From: Pseudonocardia abyssalis
GTDB taxonomy: Bacteria > Actinomycetota > Actinomycetes > Mycobacteriales > Pseudonocardiaceae
Direction: 5' to 3'
DNA: 64,000 nt
Assembly (NCBI RefSeq): GCF_019263705.2
Contig: NZ_JADQDK010000001.1
Location: forward strand, 2,728,001 to 2,792,000
Shown: one piece after another, positions 27,574 to 37,465 of the stretch
Layout: the number at the start of each line of letters is the position of its first letter
Numbering within the stretch: the first letter of the stretch is position 1
The notes under the pieces: model-generated
The model's database searches: none
What the model was told of the DNA's origin: nothing
What the model saw: only the letters and a program-made list of their open reading frames with translations
Translations under genes and position numbers: made by a program

Positions 27574-27969
27574 GTGACGCCCCGAACGCTCCCCGTCCTC
27601 GCCCTGCTCCTGACCGCCGCGGCCGCGTGCGCCGCCCCAGCTCCCGCCGCTCCCGCCCCGGCCCCCGCGGTCACGACCCAGGAGGCTCCCGCCGTCACGG
27701 CTGCCCCCGCGGAGGCCGAGCCCGCCGCCACGGCCTGGGTCATGCCCGACCTCGTCGGCGCGAACCTGCAGGACGCCCAGAACGCGATCCAGTCCCTCAC
27801 CGGCTTCGGCATCGCGATCACCACCTCCACCGACGCCACCGGCGCCGGGCGCAACCAGGTGCTCGACGCCAACTGGACGGTCTGCGCCCAGAACATCGCC
27901 CCCGGCGAGACGATCACCCCCGACTCGGGGATCGACTTCGCGGCGGTGAAGCTCGAGGAGAGCTGCTGA
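27574..27969 (+). CDS. Exported PASTA-like protein
   Basis: Small protein of 131 residues with a signal peptide LPVLALLLTAAAACAAP; the Cys suggests a possible lipoprotein, though the lipobox is weak. An Ala/Pro linker follows, then a domain beginning VMPDLVGANLQDAQNAIQSL, the typical PASTA opening, here ending with WTVCAQNIAPGETI. PASTA domains bind cell-wall muropeptides in kinases and penicillin-binding proteins. A lone secreted PASTA-like domain with cysteines is a common actinobacterial form without a defined role. GTG 27574. Confidence 0.8.
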   Translation: MTPRTLPVLALLLTAAAACAAPAPAAPAPAPAVTTQEAPAVTAAPAEAEPAATAWVMPDLVGANLQDAQNAIQSLTGFGIAITTSTDATGAGRNQVLDANWTVCAQNIAPGETITPDSGIDFAAVKLEESC

Positions 27970-27972
27970 TGA

Positions 27973-28295
27973 TCACCGGACGGCGATGCCGAGCTCGCCG
28001 GCCGCCTCGACCTGACCGACGTCGCGGCTGAGCAGGACCACCTCGTCGCCGAGCGTCGCCGCGGCGGTGAGCAACACCGCGAGGTGCAGCGCGTCGAGGG
28101 TCCGCGGCCGGTGCTCGGTCACCAACCGCCGACCGAGCGGCGGCACCTGCGCGGCGTCGAACCCGAGCAGCAGCAGCGGCCCGTCGTCGCCGCAGTCGGC
28201 GTCGAACCGGTCGAGCAGCCAGTAGCCCCCGGGCAGCCGGCCCGCCGGGTGACGGCACCGGCGATCTCGACCCGGGTCAGCTCGCTCGTCACCAC
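27973..28295 (-). pseudogene. Broken PIN-domain (VapC-like) toxin gene
   Basis: The 5' piece reads VVTSELTRVEIAGAVTRRAG, a VapC-like helix; the 3' piece, in another frame, reads RPRTLDALHLAVLLTAAATL and VVLLSRDVGQVEAAGELGI, the usual VapC end with its two late Asp residues. The frames join across a C/G run at about 28225-28233. The N-terminal third, with the first catalytic Asp, is absent: the upstream enoyl-CoA hydratase stop lies 5 bp before the remnant. No VapB antitoxin gene is visible. The gene is thus both truncated and frameshifted unless a sequencing error explains the shift. Confidence 0.65.
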
Positions 28296-28299
28296 CGGG

Positions 28300-29085
<786 letters not shown>

Positions 29086-29096
29086 GGGGACCGACC

Positions 29097-29711
29097 CTAT
29101 CCGCGGAGCTCCTTGGGGGTGTCGTCCAGCTCGGGCCCCGCCCGCTTGACCTCCACGCCGCCCATCAGCGCGACCCCGGTGATCCGCACGCGCGGCCCGC
29201 CCTGGCGGACCCCGGCGCCGCGCCCGTCGAACCCGCCCATCAGGCCGATCCCGTCGACCTCGACGTGCAGGTGCTCGGGCACCGTGATCTCGATGCCGCC
29301 CATGATCGCCACCGCGGTGATCGTGGTGTCGGGCCCGGTGAACCGCGCGTGCCGCAGGTCGAGCTCCACGCCGCCCATGAGCGCGACCGCGGAGTGCCGC
29401 GACGGGACGACCCACTCGCCCGAGCGGTGGCACCCGCTCATGATCGCGACGGACGCGGACGGCCCGGTGACACCGTCGGGGACCGTGGAGGCGGCCGGCT
29501 GCACCACCCGACCGACGGCGTCGACGGGCAGGTCGCGCGTCAGCGGCACCAGCTCGCCGTAGGTGCGCGCCGAGTACAGGGACTCGAGCCGTTCGCCCAG
29601 CTCGTCGAGGGTGATCCGGCCCTCCGCCGCGGCCGCGTGCAGGCGCTCGGCGACGCGGTGGCGGTCCTGGTCCGACGCCCGGAGGTCGTCCGGTTCCCGA
29701 GGTGCGGCCAC
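29097..29711 (-). CDS. DUF1707 protein with LiaF-like C-terminal domain
   Basis: Protein of 204 residues. The N-terminus [20 protein letters not shown] with [20 protein letters not shown] is the DUF1707 (SHOCT-like) module frequent in actinobacteria. The C-terminal part has repeated [26 protein letters not shown] and [11 protein letters not shown] strands, as in the LiaF/DUF2154 domain tied to envelope-stress two-component systems. There is no membrane helix between them, so it is probably cytosolic or membrane-associated by protein contact. GTG 29711. The start is about 85 bp from the divergent lipoprotein gene. Confidence 0.85.
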   Translation of the reverse strand: MAAPREPDDLRASDQDRHRVAERLHAAAAEGRITLDELGERLESLYSARTYGELVPLTRDLPVDAVGRVVQPAASTVPDGVTGPSASVAIMSGCHRSGEWVVPSRHSAVALMGGVELDLRHARFTGPDTTITAVAIMGGIEITVPEHLHVEVDGIGLMGGFDGRGAGVRQGGPRVRITGVALMGGVEVKRAGPELDDTPKELRG

Positions 29712-29795
29712 CCCTGCAGGGTACCCACGCACGCGTGCGTCCGATCGGAGCAACCTCGGCACCCCTGACGTCCGGGCGACCGGTCCGCGGGCAGG

Positions 29796-30299
29796 ATGCC
29801 GGTCGTGCTCCCCACACACCTGTCCCGTTCCCTGGCCGTGGCCGGGCTGCTCGCGCTGACGGCGTGCGGCGCCGCGCCCGCCCCCGCCGCTCCCGCCGCC
29901 GCACCCGCCGGGGCCCACTCCGGGCACACCGGGGGCGTCGGCCTCTACGCCGTGCAGAGCGGCCCGCTCGGCGTCGTCGCCACCGACACGGACGGCCACC
30001 TGCTCTACCGCTCCGACGCCGACTCCGCCGACCCGCCCACGTCGACCTGCACCGGTGCCTGCGCACAGACGTGGCTGCCGCTGACCGTGGCCGACGGGGC
30101 GGAGCCGGAGCTGCTCGGCGTCGACGAGGAACGGGTCGGGCGCCTGCCCCGCCCCGACGGCGACGACCAGCTCACGCTCGCCGGCTGGCCGCTCTACCAC
30201 CACGTCGACGACACCGGCGGCCTCACCGACACCGGGCAGAACGGTGCGGACGGCACCTGGTTCGCGGTCACGCCCACCGGCGAGAAGGTGACGCCGTGA
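29796..30299 (+). CDS. Secreted lipoprotein with COG4315-type repeats
   Basis: Exported protein of 167 residues. The signal peptide ends in [11 protein letters not shown], a proper lipobox with the lipidated Cys at about 26. The mature part has two copies of the short domain seen in COG4315 lipoproteins: [20 protein letters not shown] with [12 protein letters not shown], and later [18 protein letters not shown]. Function is unknown; a metal- or haem-related role has been guessed for such domains because of their Cys and His residues. The gene overlaps the O-methyltransferase gene by 4 bp. ATG 29796. Confidence 0.87.
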   Translation: MPVVLPTHLSRSLAVAGLLALTACGAAPAPAAPAAAPAGAHSGHTGGVGLYAVQSGPLGVVATDTDGHLLYRSDADSADPPTSTCTGACAQTWLPLTVADGAEPELLGVDEERVGRLPRPDGDDQLTLAGWPLYHHVDDTGGLTDTGQNGADGTWFAVTPTGEKVTP

Positions 30300-30940
30300 G
30301 CTGGGACGAGGTGGACGACTACTACACCGGCCTGCTCCTCGACGAGGATCCCGCCCTCGACGCGGCGCTGGAGGCCAACGCCGAGGCGGGCCTGCCCTCG
30401 ATCGACGTGTCGCCCGCCCAGGGCAAGATGCTGCACCTGCTGGCCCGCGCGATCGGGGCGCGGCGGATCCTGGAGGTGGGCACGCTCGGCGGCTACTCCA
30501 CGATCTGGCTGGCGCGCGCGGTGCAGCCGGAGGGCAGTGTCGTGACCTGCGAGATCGACCCGCACCACGCGCAGGTCGCCACGGCCAACATCGCCCGCGC
30601 CGGGCTCGCCGACACCGTCGACGTCCGGGTCGGCCCGGCGATCGACACCCTCGCCGGGCTCACCGGCCCGTTCGACCTGGCGTTCATCGACGCCGACAAG
30701 GCCTCCAACGCCGAGTACTTCGCGCACGCGCTGCGCCTGTCGCGGCCCGGCGGGGTGATCGTCGTCGACAACGTGGTGCGCGGCGGGCGGGTCGTCGACG
30801 GGGCGAGCACCGACGCCGCCGTCGTCGGCACCCGGCGGTTCGCGCAGGCGCTGGCCGCCGAGGAGCGCGTCGACGCCACGGTGATCCAGACCGTCGGCAG
30901 CAAGGGGCACGACGGGTTCGCGCTGGCCGTGGTCCGGTGA
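30296..30940 (+). CDS. SAM-dependent O-methyltransferase
   Basis: Methyltransferase of 214 residues of the catechol/caffeoyl-CoA type. Seen: ILEVGTLGGYSTIWLARAV (SAM-binding glycine loop), VTCEIDPHHAQVA, FDLAFIDADKASNAEYF with the metal-binding Asp residues, and GGVIVVDNVVRGG. The substrate is unknown. GTG 30296 overlaps the lipoprotein stop, and its own stop overlaps the CoA-transferase start, so three consecutive genes are linked by 4-bp GTGA overlaps. Confidence 0.93.
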   Translation: MSWDEVDDYYTGLLLDEDPALDAALEANAEAGLPSIDVSPAQGKMLHLLARAIGARRILEVGTLGGYSTIWLARAVQPEGSVVTCEIDPHHAQVATANIARAGLADTVDVRVGPAIDTLAGLTGPFDLAFIDADKASNAEYFAHALRLSRPGGVIVVDNVVRGGRVVDGASTDAAVVGTRRFAQALAAEERVDATVIQTVGSKGHDGFALAVVR

Positions 30941-32103
30941 CCGGCCCGCTCACCGGGATCACCGTCGTCGCGCTGGAGCAGGCGGTGTCCGCGCCGCTGG
31001 CCAGCCGGACGCTCGGCGACCTCGGCGCACGGGTGATCAAGATCGAGAACCCGCGCGGCGGCGACTTCGCCCGGCACTACGACGACGTCGTGCGCGGTTC
31101 GGCGGCCCACTTCGTCTGGGTCAACCGGGGCAAGGAGTCGGTCACGCTCGACCTCAAGGACCCCCGCGGCCTCGACCTGCTGCACCGGTTGCTCGACCGG
31201 GCCGACGCACTCGTCTCCAACCTCGCGCCCGGTGCCGCGGACCGCCTCGGCGTCGGACCCGACGACCTCGCGGAACGGCACCCGCACCTGGTCGCCGTCG
31301 AGATCTCCGGGTACGGGCCGGGCGGCCCGCTGTCGGACAAGCGGGCCTACGACCTGCTGGTGCAGGCCGAGTCCGGGGCGTGCTCGATCACCGGCACCGA
31401 GGGCGCGCCGGCGAAGGCCGGTCCACCGGTCGCCGACACCTCCAGCGGCCTCTACGCCGCGATCGCCGTGCTCGCCGGGTTGTTCCGGCGGCAGGCGGGC
31501 GGTCCCGGCGGATCCACCCACGTCGCCATGCTCGACGTGATGACCGAGCTCATGGGCTACGCGCTGACCCACACGCAGCACAGCGGCGTCGAGCAGCAGC
31601 CGCAGGGCATGGGCTCCCCCGCGGTCGTCCCGTACGGGGCGTTCGCCACCGCCGACGGCCACACCGTCGTCCTCGGCACCACCAACGACGCCGAGTGGCG
31701 ACGGCTCGCCCGCGACCTGCTCTCCCGCCCCGACCTCGCCGACGACCCGCGCTACGCCACCGCGGCCGGGCGGGTCGCGCACCGCGCCGAGCTCGACGCG
31801 CTGGTGGCCGGCTGGTGCACCCGCACCGACCTCGCCGAGATCCAGGCCGCCGCCGACGCCGCGGGCATCGGCAACGCCCGCCACAACACCACCAGCGACG
31901 TGCTGGCGCACCCGCACCTCGCCGCGCGCGGCCGATGGGGCGAGGTCGACACCCCCGGCGGACCCGTCCCCGCACTGCTGCCCCCGCTCGGCGACCGCCT
32001 CGACCCGGTCCCGGCACTCGGCGAGCACACCGGCGCGGTGCTGCGCGAGCTCGGCGTGACCGACGTCGACATCGCCGCGCTGCGCGCCGACGGCGTCATC
32101 TGA
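30937..32103 (+). CDS. CaiB/BaiF family CoA transferase
   Basis: Type III CoA-transferase of 388 residues that moves CoA between carboxylic acids. Seen: ITVVALEQAVSAPLASRTLG, IKIENPRGGDFAR, VWVNRGKESVTLDLK, and the catalytic Asp in HVAMLDVMTELMGYALTH. GTG 30937 lies within the stop of the preceding gene. With the acyl-CoA dehydrogenase at 32139 it probably activates and then oxidises an acid. The substrate cannot be inferred. Confidence 0.95.
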   Translation: MTGPLTGITVVALEQAVSAPLASRTLGDLGARVIKIENPRGGDFARHYDDVVRGSAAHFVWVNRGKESVTLDLKDPRGLDLLHRLLDRADALVSNLAPGAADRLGVGPDDLAERHPHLVAVEISGYGPGGPLSDKRAYDLLVQAESGACSITGTEGAPAKAGPPVADTSSGLYAAIAVLAGLFRRQAGGPGGSTHVAMLDVMTELMGYALTHTQHSGVEQQPQGMGSPAVVPYGAFATADGHTVVLGTTNDAEWRRLARDLLSRPDLADDPRYATAAGRVAHRAELDALVAGWCTRTDLAEIQAAADAAGIGNARHNTTSDVLAHPHLAARGRWGEVDTPGGPVPALLPPLGDRLDPVPALGEHTGAVLRELGVTDVDIAALRADGVI

Positions 32104-32116
32104 GCGCGGACGCCGG

Positions 32117-32128
32117 TACCGGCCGGTA
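32117..32128. promoter_or_regulatory. TACCGGCCGGTA palindrome before the acyl-CoA dehydrogenase
   Basis: Perfect 12-bp palindrome in the 35-bp gap between the CoA-transferase and dehydrogenase genes, followed by GGTTG. The words CCGGTAGGTT and the half-site TACCG are shared with the twin sites before the P450 at 6364, so the same or a related regulator is possible. The half-site spacing differs by one base. Confidence 0.4.
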
Positions 32129-32138
32129 GGTTGCCGCC

Positions 32139-33296
32139 ATGGACGCCGATGACCTGGCCGACGTGCTCGCCGCGGTGCGCACCTTCGTGCGCAACGAGGT
32201 GGTGCCGATCGAGGAGCAGATCGACGCGAACGACGAGATCCCCGCGGGCGTCGTCGCCGCCTGCAAGGACATGGGGCTCTACGGGTTCGCGATCCCGGAG
32301 TCCTACGGCGGGCTCGGCCTGAGCATGCACGAGGAGGCGCAGCTCGCGTTCGAGCTGGGCTGGACCACCCCCGCGCTGCGCTCGCTGTTCGGCACCAACA
32401 ACGGCATCGCCGGGCAGGTGCTGATCCTGGGCGGCACCGAGGAGCAGAAGTCGTCGTGGCTGCCGCGGCTGGCGTCGGGCGAGGTCACGGCGTCGTTCGG
32501 GCTCACCGAGGCCGACGCGGGTTCCGATCCGTCGACACTCGCCACCACCGCGCGCCGCGACGGCACCGACTGGGTGCTCAACGGCTCCAAGCGCTACATC
32601 ACCAACGCGATCGTCGCCGACGTGATCATGGTCTTCGCCCGGACCAACCCCGACGCCGTCGGCAACCGCGGGATCTCCACCTTCCTCGTCCCGGCCGGCA
32701 CCCCCGGCCTGACCTGCGGCCCGCGCGACCACAAGATGGGCCAGATGGGCACCTGGACCTCCGACGTCTTCCTCGACGACGTCCGCGTCCCGGCCGAGGC
32801 ACTCGTCGGGGGCGAGGACGGGCTCGACGTCGGCTTCCAGACCGCCGCGAAGTGCCTCGCCCACGGCCGCGCGCACATCGCCGCGCTGTGCGTCGGCATG
32901 GCGGGACGGCTGGTGCACGAGTCGGTCGAGTTCGCGAAGACCCGCGAGCAGGGCGGGAAGCCGATCGCGTCGTTCCAGCTGATCCAGGGCCTGATCGCCG
33001 ACTCCGTCACCGACCACTACGCCGGCCGCGCCCTGATCCTCGACGTCGCCCGCGCCTACGACGCCGGGACCGACCAGGTGCAGGGGCCGTCGGCGGCGAA
33101 GTACTTCTGCTCGGAGATGGTCGGGCGGGTGGCCGACCGCGCGGTGCAGGTGCACGGCGGCGCGGGGTACATCCGCGGCGTCCCGGTCGAGCGCTTCTAC
33201 CGCGACGCCCGGCTGTTCCGGATCTACGAGGGCACCAGCCAGATCCAGCAGGTGATCATCGCCAGGCAGGCGCTGGGCCGGGCCGCCCGCGCCTGA
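32139..33296 (+). CDS. Acyl-CoA dehydrogenase
   Basis: FAD enzyme of 385 residues that introduces the 2,3 double bond into acyl-CoA. Seen: PESYGGLGLSMHEEAQ, the flavin/substrate block ASFGLTEADAGSDPSTL, NGSKRYITNA, DVFLDDVRVPAEALVG, and the C-terminal VQVHGGAGYIRGVPVERFYR with the catalytic base in FRIYEGTSQIQQ. ATG 32139 is 35 bp after the CoA-transferase stop. The enoyl-CoA product could be hydrated by the enzyme at 28300. A stable hairpin begins at its stop codon. Confidence 0.96.
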   Translation: MDADDLADVLAAVRTFVRNEVVPIEEQIDANDEIPAGVVAACKDMGLYGFAIPESYGGLGLSMHEEAQLAFELGWTTPALRSLFGTNNGIAGQVLILGGTEEQKSSWLPRLASGEVTASFGLTEADAGSDPSTLATTARRDGTDWVLNGSKRYITNAIVADVIMVFARTNPDAVGNRGISTFLVPAGTPGLTCGPRDHKMGQMGTWTSDVFLDDVRVPAEALVGGEDGLDVGFQTAAKCLAHGRAHIAALCVGMAGRLVHESVEFAKTREQGGKPIASFQLIQGLIADSVTDHYAGRALILDVARAYDAGTDQVQGPSAAKYFCSEMVGRVADRAVQVHGGAGYIRGVPVERFYRDARLFRIYEGTSQIQQVIIARQALGRAARA

Positions 33297-33329
33297 CGCC
33301 CGCGCATCCTTCGGGGATTCGCGGGCGTC
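33295..33329 (+). terminator. Hairpin with TTCG loop after the acyl-CoA dehydrogenase
   Basis: GACGCCCGCG (33295-33304) pairs with CGCGGGCGTC (33320-33329), and inside it ATCC pairs with GGAT around a TTCG-type loop. It starts within the TGA stop codon and lies between convergent genes. A strong terminator. Confidence 0.75.
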
Positions 33330-33408
33330 CGGGCGTGCGCGGGAGCCGGACGATGCGTGAGACCGGGCGGACGGCGCACACCGGGCGGTCCGGGCCGACC
33401 GGACGGAC

Positions 33409-33807
33409 CTAGTGGGCCTCGGGCCGGATGTGGTACTCGAAGACCAGTCCACCGACGGCCATCAGCAGCATGATGCCCGCGATGACCAGCGCCCAGATGT
33501 AGAAGAACGCGAGCGAGATGCCGACGAGTGCGGCGCACGCGGCCACCGTGATCGGCCAGTAGCTGCCGGGCGAGAAGAAGCCGACATCACCGGCCCCATC
33601 GGACACCTCGGCGTCCGGGTTGTCCTCGGGGCGCTCCTCCAGCCGCCGTGAGACGAACCGGAAGTAGGTGCCGATGATCAGCGTCAGCCCGCCGGTGAGG
33701 AACAGCCCGGCGACGCCGACCGGCTCCTGGGCCAGGACCGCGTAGACGATCCCCAGGATGAAGACGGTGACGGTGACGATCTCGAAGAGTCGCGACTCGA
33801 CCTTCAT
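33409..33807 (-). CDS. ctaF: Cytochrome c oxidase subunit 4, actinobacterial type
   Basis: Small membrane subunit of the aa3 terminal oxidase (132 residues). Four hydrophobic helices are seen in two pairs: FEIVTVTVFILGIVYAVLA and GLFLTGGLTLIIGTYFRFV, then a polar loop with GFFSPGSYWPI, then AACAALVGISLAFFYIWAL and AGIMLLMAVGGLVFEYHI. This subunit occurs only in actinobacterial oxidases. ATG 33807 lies 9 bp after the ctaC stop, so the two are one operon. In M. tuberculosis it is likewise next to ctaC. Confidence 0.95.
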   Translation of the reverse strand: MKVESRLFEIVTVTVFILGIVYAVLAQEPVGVAGLFLTGGLTLIIGTYFRFVSRRLEERPEDNPDAEVSDGAGDVGFFSPGSYWPITVAACAALVGISLAFFYIWALVIAGIMLLMAVGGLVFEYHIRPEAH

Positions 33808-33816
33808 GTCCGGACC

Positions 33817-34773
33817 TCAGTTCCCGGCGGCGATCGTGCCGGACGGCTCGCGCGCGGCTCGATCGGTGTTGTACGGAACGGTCATCGTGGCGGCCGGCTC
33901 GCAGTCGACGCCGCAGCCGAGCTCGCCGAGCGCCTCGCCCGCGGTGTAGCCCGCGCCGGTGGCCGGGTTGATCTGGCCGCGCAGGGTGAGCCACTGGTCG
34001 AACAGGTCCTGCGGCAGCGCGCGGACCTCGAAGTTCATCTGCGAGTGATACGTGCCGCACAGCTCCGCGCAGCGCCCGACGAACGTGCCCTGGCGGTCGA
34101 TCTGGTCGATCTGCCAGACGTTGTCCTGGTTGTTCTTCTCCGGCATCGGGAAGACGTCGCGCTTGAAGAGGAACTCCGGCACGAAGAAGCTGTGGATGAC
34201 GTCGCTGGAGGCCTGCGTGAACTGGATGCTCGCCTCGGTCGGGAGCACCAGCAGCGGGATCGTGGCGCTGTCGCCCAGCGTGCTCACGGGCTCGCCGTCG
34301 GGACCCTGCGCGTCGGGGTAGGTGAACTCCCAGTTCCACTGGAAACCGCGGATGTCGACCGCGAGGTCCGGGTTCGGGTTGTCGGTGTCGACGTAGTTCT
34401 GCACGCTGACGGTGAACCCGAACAGCACCGCCACGATGATGGTCGGGATCACGGTGAACGCGATCTCGACGGGCAGGTTGTACTGGGTCTGGCGCGGCGG
34501 GGTGTCGTCGTCACCCTTCTTCTTGCGGTGGAACGCCACCGCCCAGAACATCGCACCCCAGGTGACGGCCCCGACGACGAGCGCCGCGATGGCCGACCAG
34601 GTCCACAGCTCGCGCATGGCCTCGGCCTGCGGCGTGACGCCGCCCGGCCACCCGAAGCGGATGACGTCCTGCACCGAACATCCGGTGGTCAGCGGCACGA
34701 TCAGCGCGGCCAGAACGGCGAGCTTGACCGCCCGCGCCCGACCCGGGTGCGCTCCGTGGTGTGCTCGGCCCAC
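33817..34773 (-). CDS. ctaC: Cytochrome c oxidase subunit II
   Basis: Electron-entry subunit of the aa3 oxidase, 318 residues. The signal ends in VPLTTGCSVQ, a lipobox, so it is a lipoprotein facing outward. Two helices follow (AIAALVVGAVTWGAMFWAVA and EIAFTVIPTIIVAVLFGFTV). The outer domain carries WNWEFTYPD and the complete CuA site GRCAELCGTYHSQM (two Cys, His, Met) at about residue 254. GTG 34773 is chosen, with GGGGAGG upstream; the frame is open further but without a better start. Divergent from asnB, a conserved arrangement. Confidence 0.95.
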   Translation of the reverse strand: MGRAHHGAHPGRARAVKLAVLAALIVPLTTGCSVQDVIRFGWPGGVTPQAEAMRELWTWSAIAALVVGAVTWGAMFWAVAFHRKKKGDDDTPPRQTQYNLPVEIAFTVIPTIIVAVLFGFTVSVQNYVDTDNPNPDLAVDIRGFQWNWEFTYPDAQGPDGEPVSTLGDSATIPLLVLPTEASIQFTQASSDVIHSFFVPEFLFKRDVFPMPEKNNQDNVWQIDQIDRQGTFVGRCAELCGTYHSQMNFEVRALPQDLFDQWLTLRGQINPATGAGYTAGEALGELGCGVDCEPAATMTVPYNTDRAAREPSGTIAAGN

Positions 34774-34910
34774 TGCTCGCCGCCTCCCCTTTTTGCTCAG
34801 TGCTGGTACGTCTTTCGACCGCGCGTAGAGACTAGCCGAGCAAAGTCTCCGCGCGCCTGTCGGGTGCGTCGCCGCGGGGTCGGCGCCGGGCGTGGGCATA
34901 CTGACGCGCT

Positions 34911-36830
34911 GTGTGCGGACTGCTCGGACTCCTGACCTCCGAAGCCGATGCCCCGGATCGGGTGGGCGCGGTGGGCGACGCCATGGCGTGCGCCCGGCAC
35001 CGCGGGCCCGACGAGAGCGGCACGTGGCACGACGCCGACGTCGCGTTCGGCTTCAACCGGCTCGCGATCATCGACATCGAGCACTCCCACCAGCCGCTGC
35101 ACTACGCCGACGGCCGGTACACGATCGTCTTCAACGGCGAGGTCTACAACTACCTCGAGCTGCGGGCGGAGCTCGCCGCCGAGCACGGCGCGGAGTTCGC
35201 CACCGACGGCGACACCGAGGCCGTCGTCGCCGCGTACCACCACTGGGGCCCCGACGCGGTGCGCCGCCTGCGCGGCATGTTCGCGTTCCTGATCTGGGAC
35301 AGCCACGAACGGGTGGTCTTCGGGGCGCGCGACCCGTTCGGGATCAAGCCGCTGTTCGTCGCGTCCGGCCCGGCGGGCGTCGCGTTCGCGAGCGAGAAGA
35401 AGAGCCTCCTCGCGCTCGCCCCGGCCCTGGGTCTCGACGGTCACGGCGGGGTCGCCGCCGACATCGACCCGGTCGCCCTGCAGCACTACCTGACCCTGCA
35501 GTACGTACCCGAGCCCGCCACGATGCACCGTTCGGTGCGCCGGGTGGAGTCCGGGTCGCACGTCACGGTCCGCCCGGGCGGCGAGGTGGAGCACGAGCGC
35601 TACTTCACCCCGGTGTTCACCGGCCGCGGGCCCACCGGCCCCGCACTGCACTCCCGCATCGCCGACGTCCTGCGCGGCTCGGTGGCCGCGCACATGCGCG
35701 CCGACGTCACGGTGGGCGCGTTCCTCTCCGGCGGCATCGACTCCACCGCGATCGCCGTGCTGGCCAAGGAGCACAACCCCGACCTCATCACGTTCACGAC
35801 GGGCTTCGAGCGGTCCGGCTACTCCGAGGTCGACGTCGCGGCGGAGACTGCGGCGTCGATCGGCGTGCGGCACGTCGTCCGCACCGTGAAGCCCGACGAG
35901 ATGATGGACGCGCTGCCGAGCATCGTCTGGTACCTCGACGACCCGGTCGCCGACCCGGCGCTGGTCCCGCTGTGGTTCATCGCGCGGGAGGCCCGCGAGC
36001 ACGTCAAGGTCGTCCTGTCCGGGGAGGGCGCCGACGAGCTGTTCGGCGGCTACACGATCTACCACGAGCCGGTGTCCCTCGCCGCGTTCGAACGGGTGCC
36101 CGGCTCGCTGCGGCGGCTGCTGGGCCGCACGTCGGTCCGGCTGCCGGAGGGCATGCGCGGCAAGGACCTGCTGCGCCGCGGCGCGATCCCGCTGGAACAG
36201 CGCTACTACGGCAACGCACGCATCTTCCGCGACGACCAGCTCGCCGGCGTGCTCCGCCGCTACGACCCCCGTCGCTCGCACACCGACATCACCGAGGGCC
36301 ACTACCTCGCCTCGCGGCACTGGGACGCGGTCGCGCGGATGCAGCACGTCGACCTGTTCACCTGGCTGCGCGGCGACATCCTGGTCAAGGCCGACAAGAT
36401 GACGATGGCCAACTCGCTCGAGCTGCGGGTGCCGTTCCTGGACCCCGAGGTGTTCGAGGTCGCGCGCGAGCTGCCGCGCTCGGAGAAGCTCGCCGGCGGC
36501 ACCACGAAGTACGCGCTGCGCCGCGCGCTCGCCGATATCGTGCCGTCGCACGTGCTGAACCGGAAGAAGCTCGGGTTCCCGGTGCCGATCCGGCACTGGC
36601 TGCGCGACGAGATGTACCGGTGGGCCTGCGACATCGTCCGCGACTCCCAGGCCGACCACCTCATCGACCTGCACGCCGTGCGGGCCCTGCTCGACGCCCA
36701 CCGCGACGGCCCGATCGACCACAGCCGCCGCATCTGGACGCTGCTGGTGTTCCTGATCTGGCACGGGATCTTCGTGGAGGACCGGATCCGGCCGGCCATC
36801 GCCGAACCGGTGCATCCCGTTCGCCTCTAG
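34911..36830 (+). CDS. asnB: Asparagine synthase (glutamine-hydrolysing)
   Basis: Amidotransferase of 639 residues that makes asparagine from aspartate, ATP and glutamine. The GTG is followed at once by the nucleophile Cys2 (CGLLGLL). The glutaminase domain includes FNRLAIIDIEHSHQPLHYAD and FNGEVYNYLELRAEL. The synthetase domain begins with the PP-loop AFLSGGIDSTAIAV at about residue 272, then VLSGEGADELFGGY at about 368. In mycobacteria this protein (the Rv2201 place, next to ctaC) also amidates cell-wall diaminopimelate; the same may apply here. Confidence 0.95.
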   Translation: MCGLLGLLTSEADAPDRVGAVGDAMACARHRGPDESGTWHDADVAFGFNRLAIIDIEHSHQPLHYADGRYTIVFNGEVYNYLELRAELAAEHGAEFATDGDTEAVVAAYHHWGPDAVRRLRGMFAFLIWDSHERVVFGARDPFGIKPLFVASGPAGVAFASEKKSLLALAPALGLDGHGGVAADIDPVALQHYLTLQYVPEPATMHRSVRRVESGSHVTVRPGGEVEHERYFTPVFTGRGPTGPALHSRIADVLRGSVAAHMRADVTVGAFLSGGIDSTAIAVLAKEHNPDLITFTTGFERSGYSEVDVAAETAASIGVRHVVRTVKPDEMMDALPSIVWYLDDPVADPALVPLWFIAREAREHVKVVLSGEGADELFGGYTIYHEPVSLAAFERVPGSLRRLLGRTSVRLPEGMRGKDLLRRGAIPLEQRYYGNARIFRDDQLAGVLRRYDPRRSHTDITEGHYLASRHWDAVARMQHVDLFTWLRGDILVKADKMTMANSLELRVPFLDPEVFEVARELPRSEKLAGGTTKYALRRALADIVPSHVLNRKKLGFPVPIRHWLRDEMYRWACDIVRDSQADHLIDLHAVRALLDAHRDGPIDHSRRIWTLLVFLIWHGIFVEDRIRPAIAEPVHPVRL

Positions 36831-36912
36831 ATCTCTCCTCGCGGGCACCGATGAGTCCGGGTGGTGTGCGACGTCTCCACCGTGACACCGACACAACGCC
36901 ACGGAGGACCCC

Positions 36913-37455
36913 ATGAGCAGGATCATCGCCGGACTCTTCACCTCGGTCGACGGCGTCGTCGAGGATCCGCAGGACTGGCACTTCCCCTACTTCGACGACG
37001 AGGTGGGTGCCGTGGTCGGCGGGCTCATGCAGCCGCGGATGCTGCTCGGCCGCGTGACCTACTCCGGCTTCGCCGAGCACTTCGCGCCGCTGGCCGGCGA
37101 GGAGTTCGCCGACCAGATGGCCGCTCCGCCGAAGTTCGTCGTCTCCAGCACGCTCGAGTCCGCGGAGTGGGGCAACGCCACGGTCCTCGGCGCCGACTGG
37201 GTCGATCGGCTGCGCGAGATCAAGGCCGGTGACGGACCCGACCTGGGTATGAGCGGAAGCGTCACCCTCATCCACTCGCTGATCGCCGAGGGCCTGCTCG
37301 ACGAACTGCACCTGATCGTGCACCCCGTCGTGGTCGGCGGCGGGCGCCGTCGCCTGTTCCCCACCGGCACCGGGTCCTTCCCGCTGCCGGTGGCGTCGGT
37401 GACGCCGCTGAAGAACGGCTCCGTGCACGTCGTGCACACGCCGGCCACGCGCTGA
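36913..37455 (+). CDS. RibD C-terminal/dihydrofolate reductase-like protein
   Basis: Protein of 180 residues with the dihydrofolate-reductase fold of the RibD C-terminal family. Seen: IIAGLFTSVDGVVEDPQDWH, MLLGRVTYSGFAEHF, MSGSVTLIHSLIAEGLLDEL and LIVHPVVVGGGRRRLF, all standard family blocks. It may reduce a pteridine or other small molecule with NADPH; the true substrate is not known for most members. ATG 36913 follows GGAGG. It is not in the equivalent M. tuberculosis block. It ends 10 bp from the convergent zwf gene. Confidence 0.9.
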   Translation: MSRIIAGLFTSVDGVVEDPQDWHFPYFDDEVGAVVGGLMQPRMLLGRVTYSGFAEHFAPLAGEEFADQMAAPPKFVVSSTLESAEWGNATVLGADWVDRLREIKAGDGPDLGMSGSVTLIHSLIAEGLLDELHLIVHPVVVGGGRRRLFPTGTGSFPLPVASVTPLKNGSVHVVHTPATR

Positions 37456-37465
37456 CCCTCCGGGC

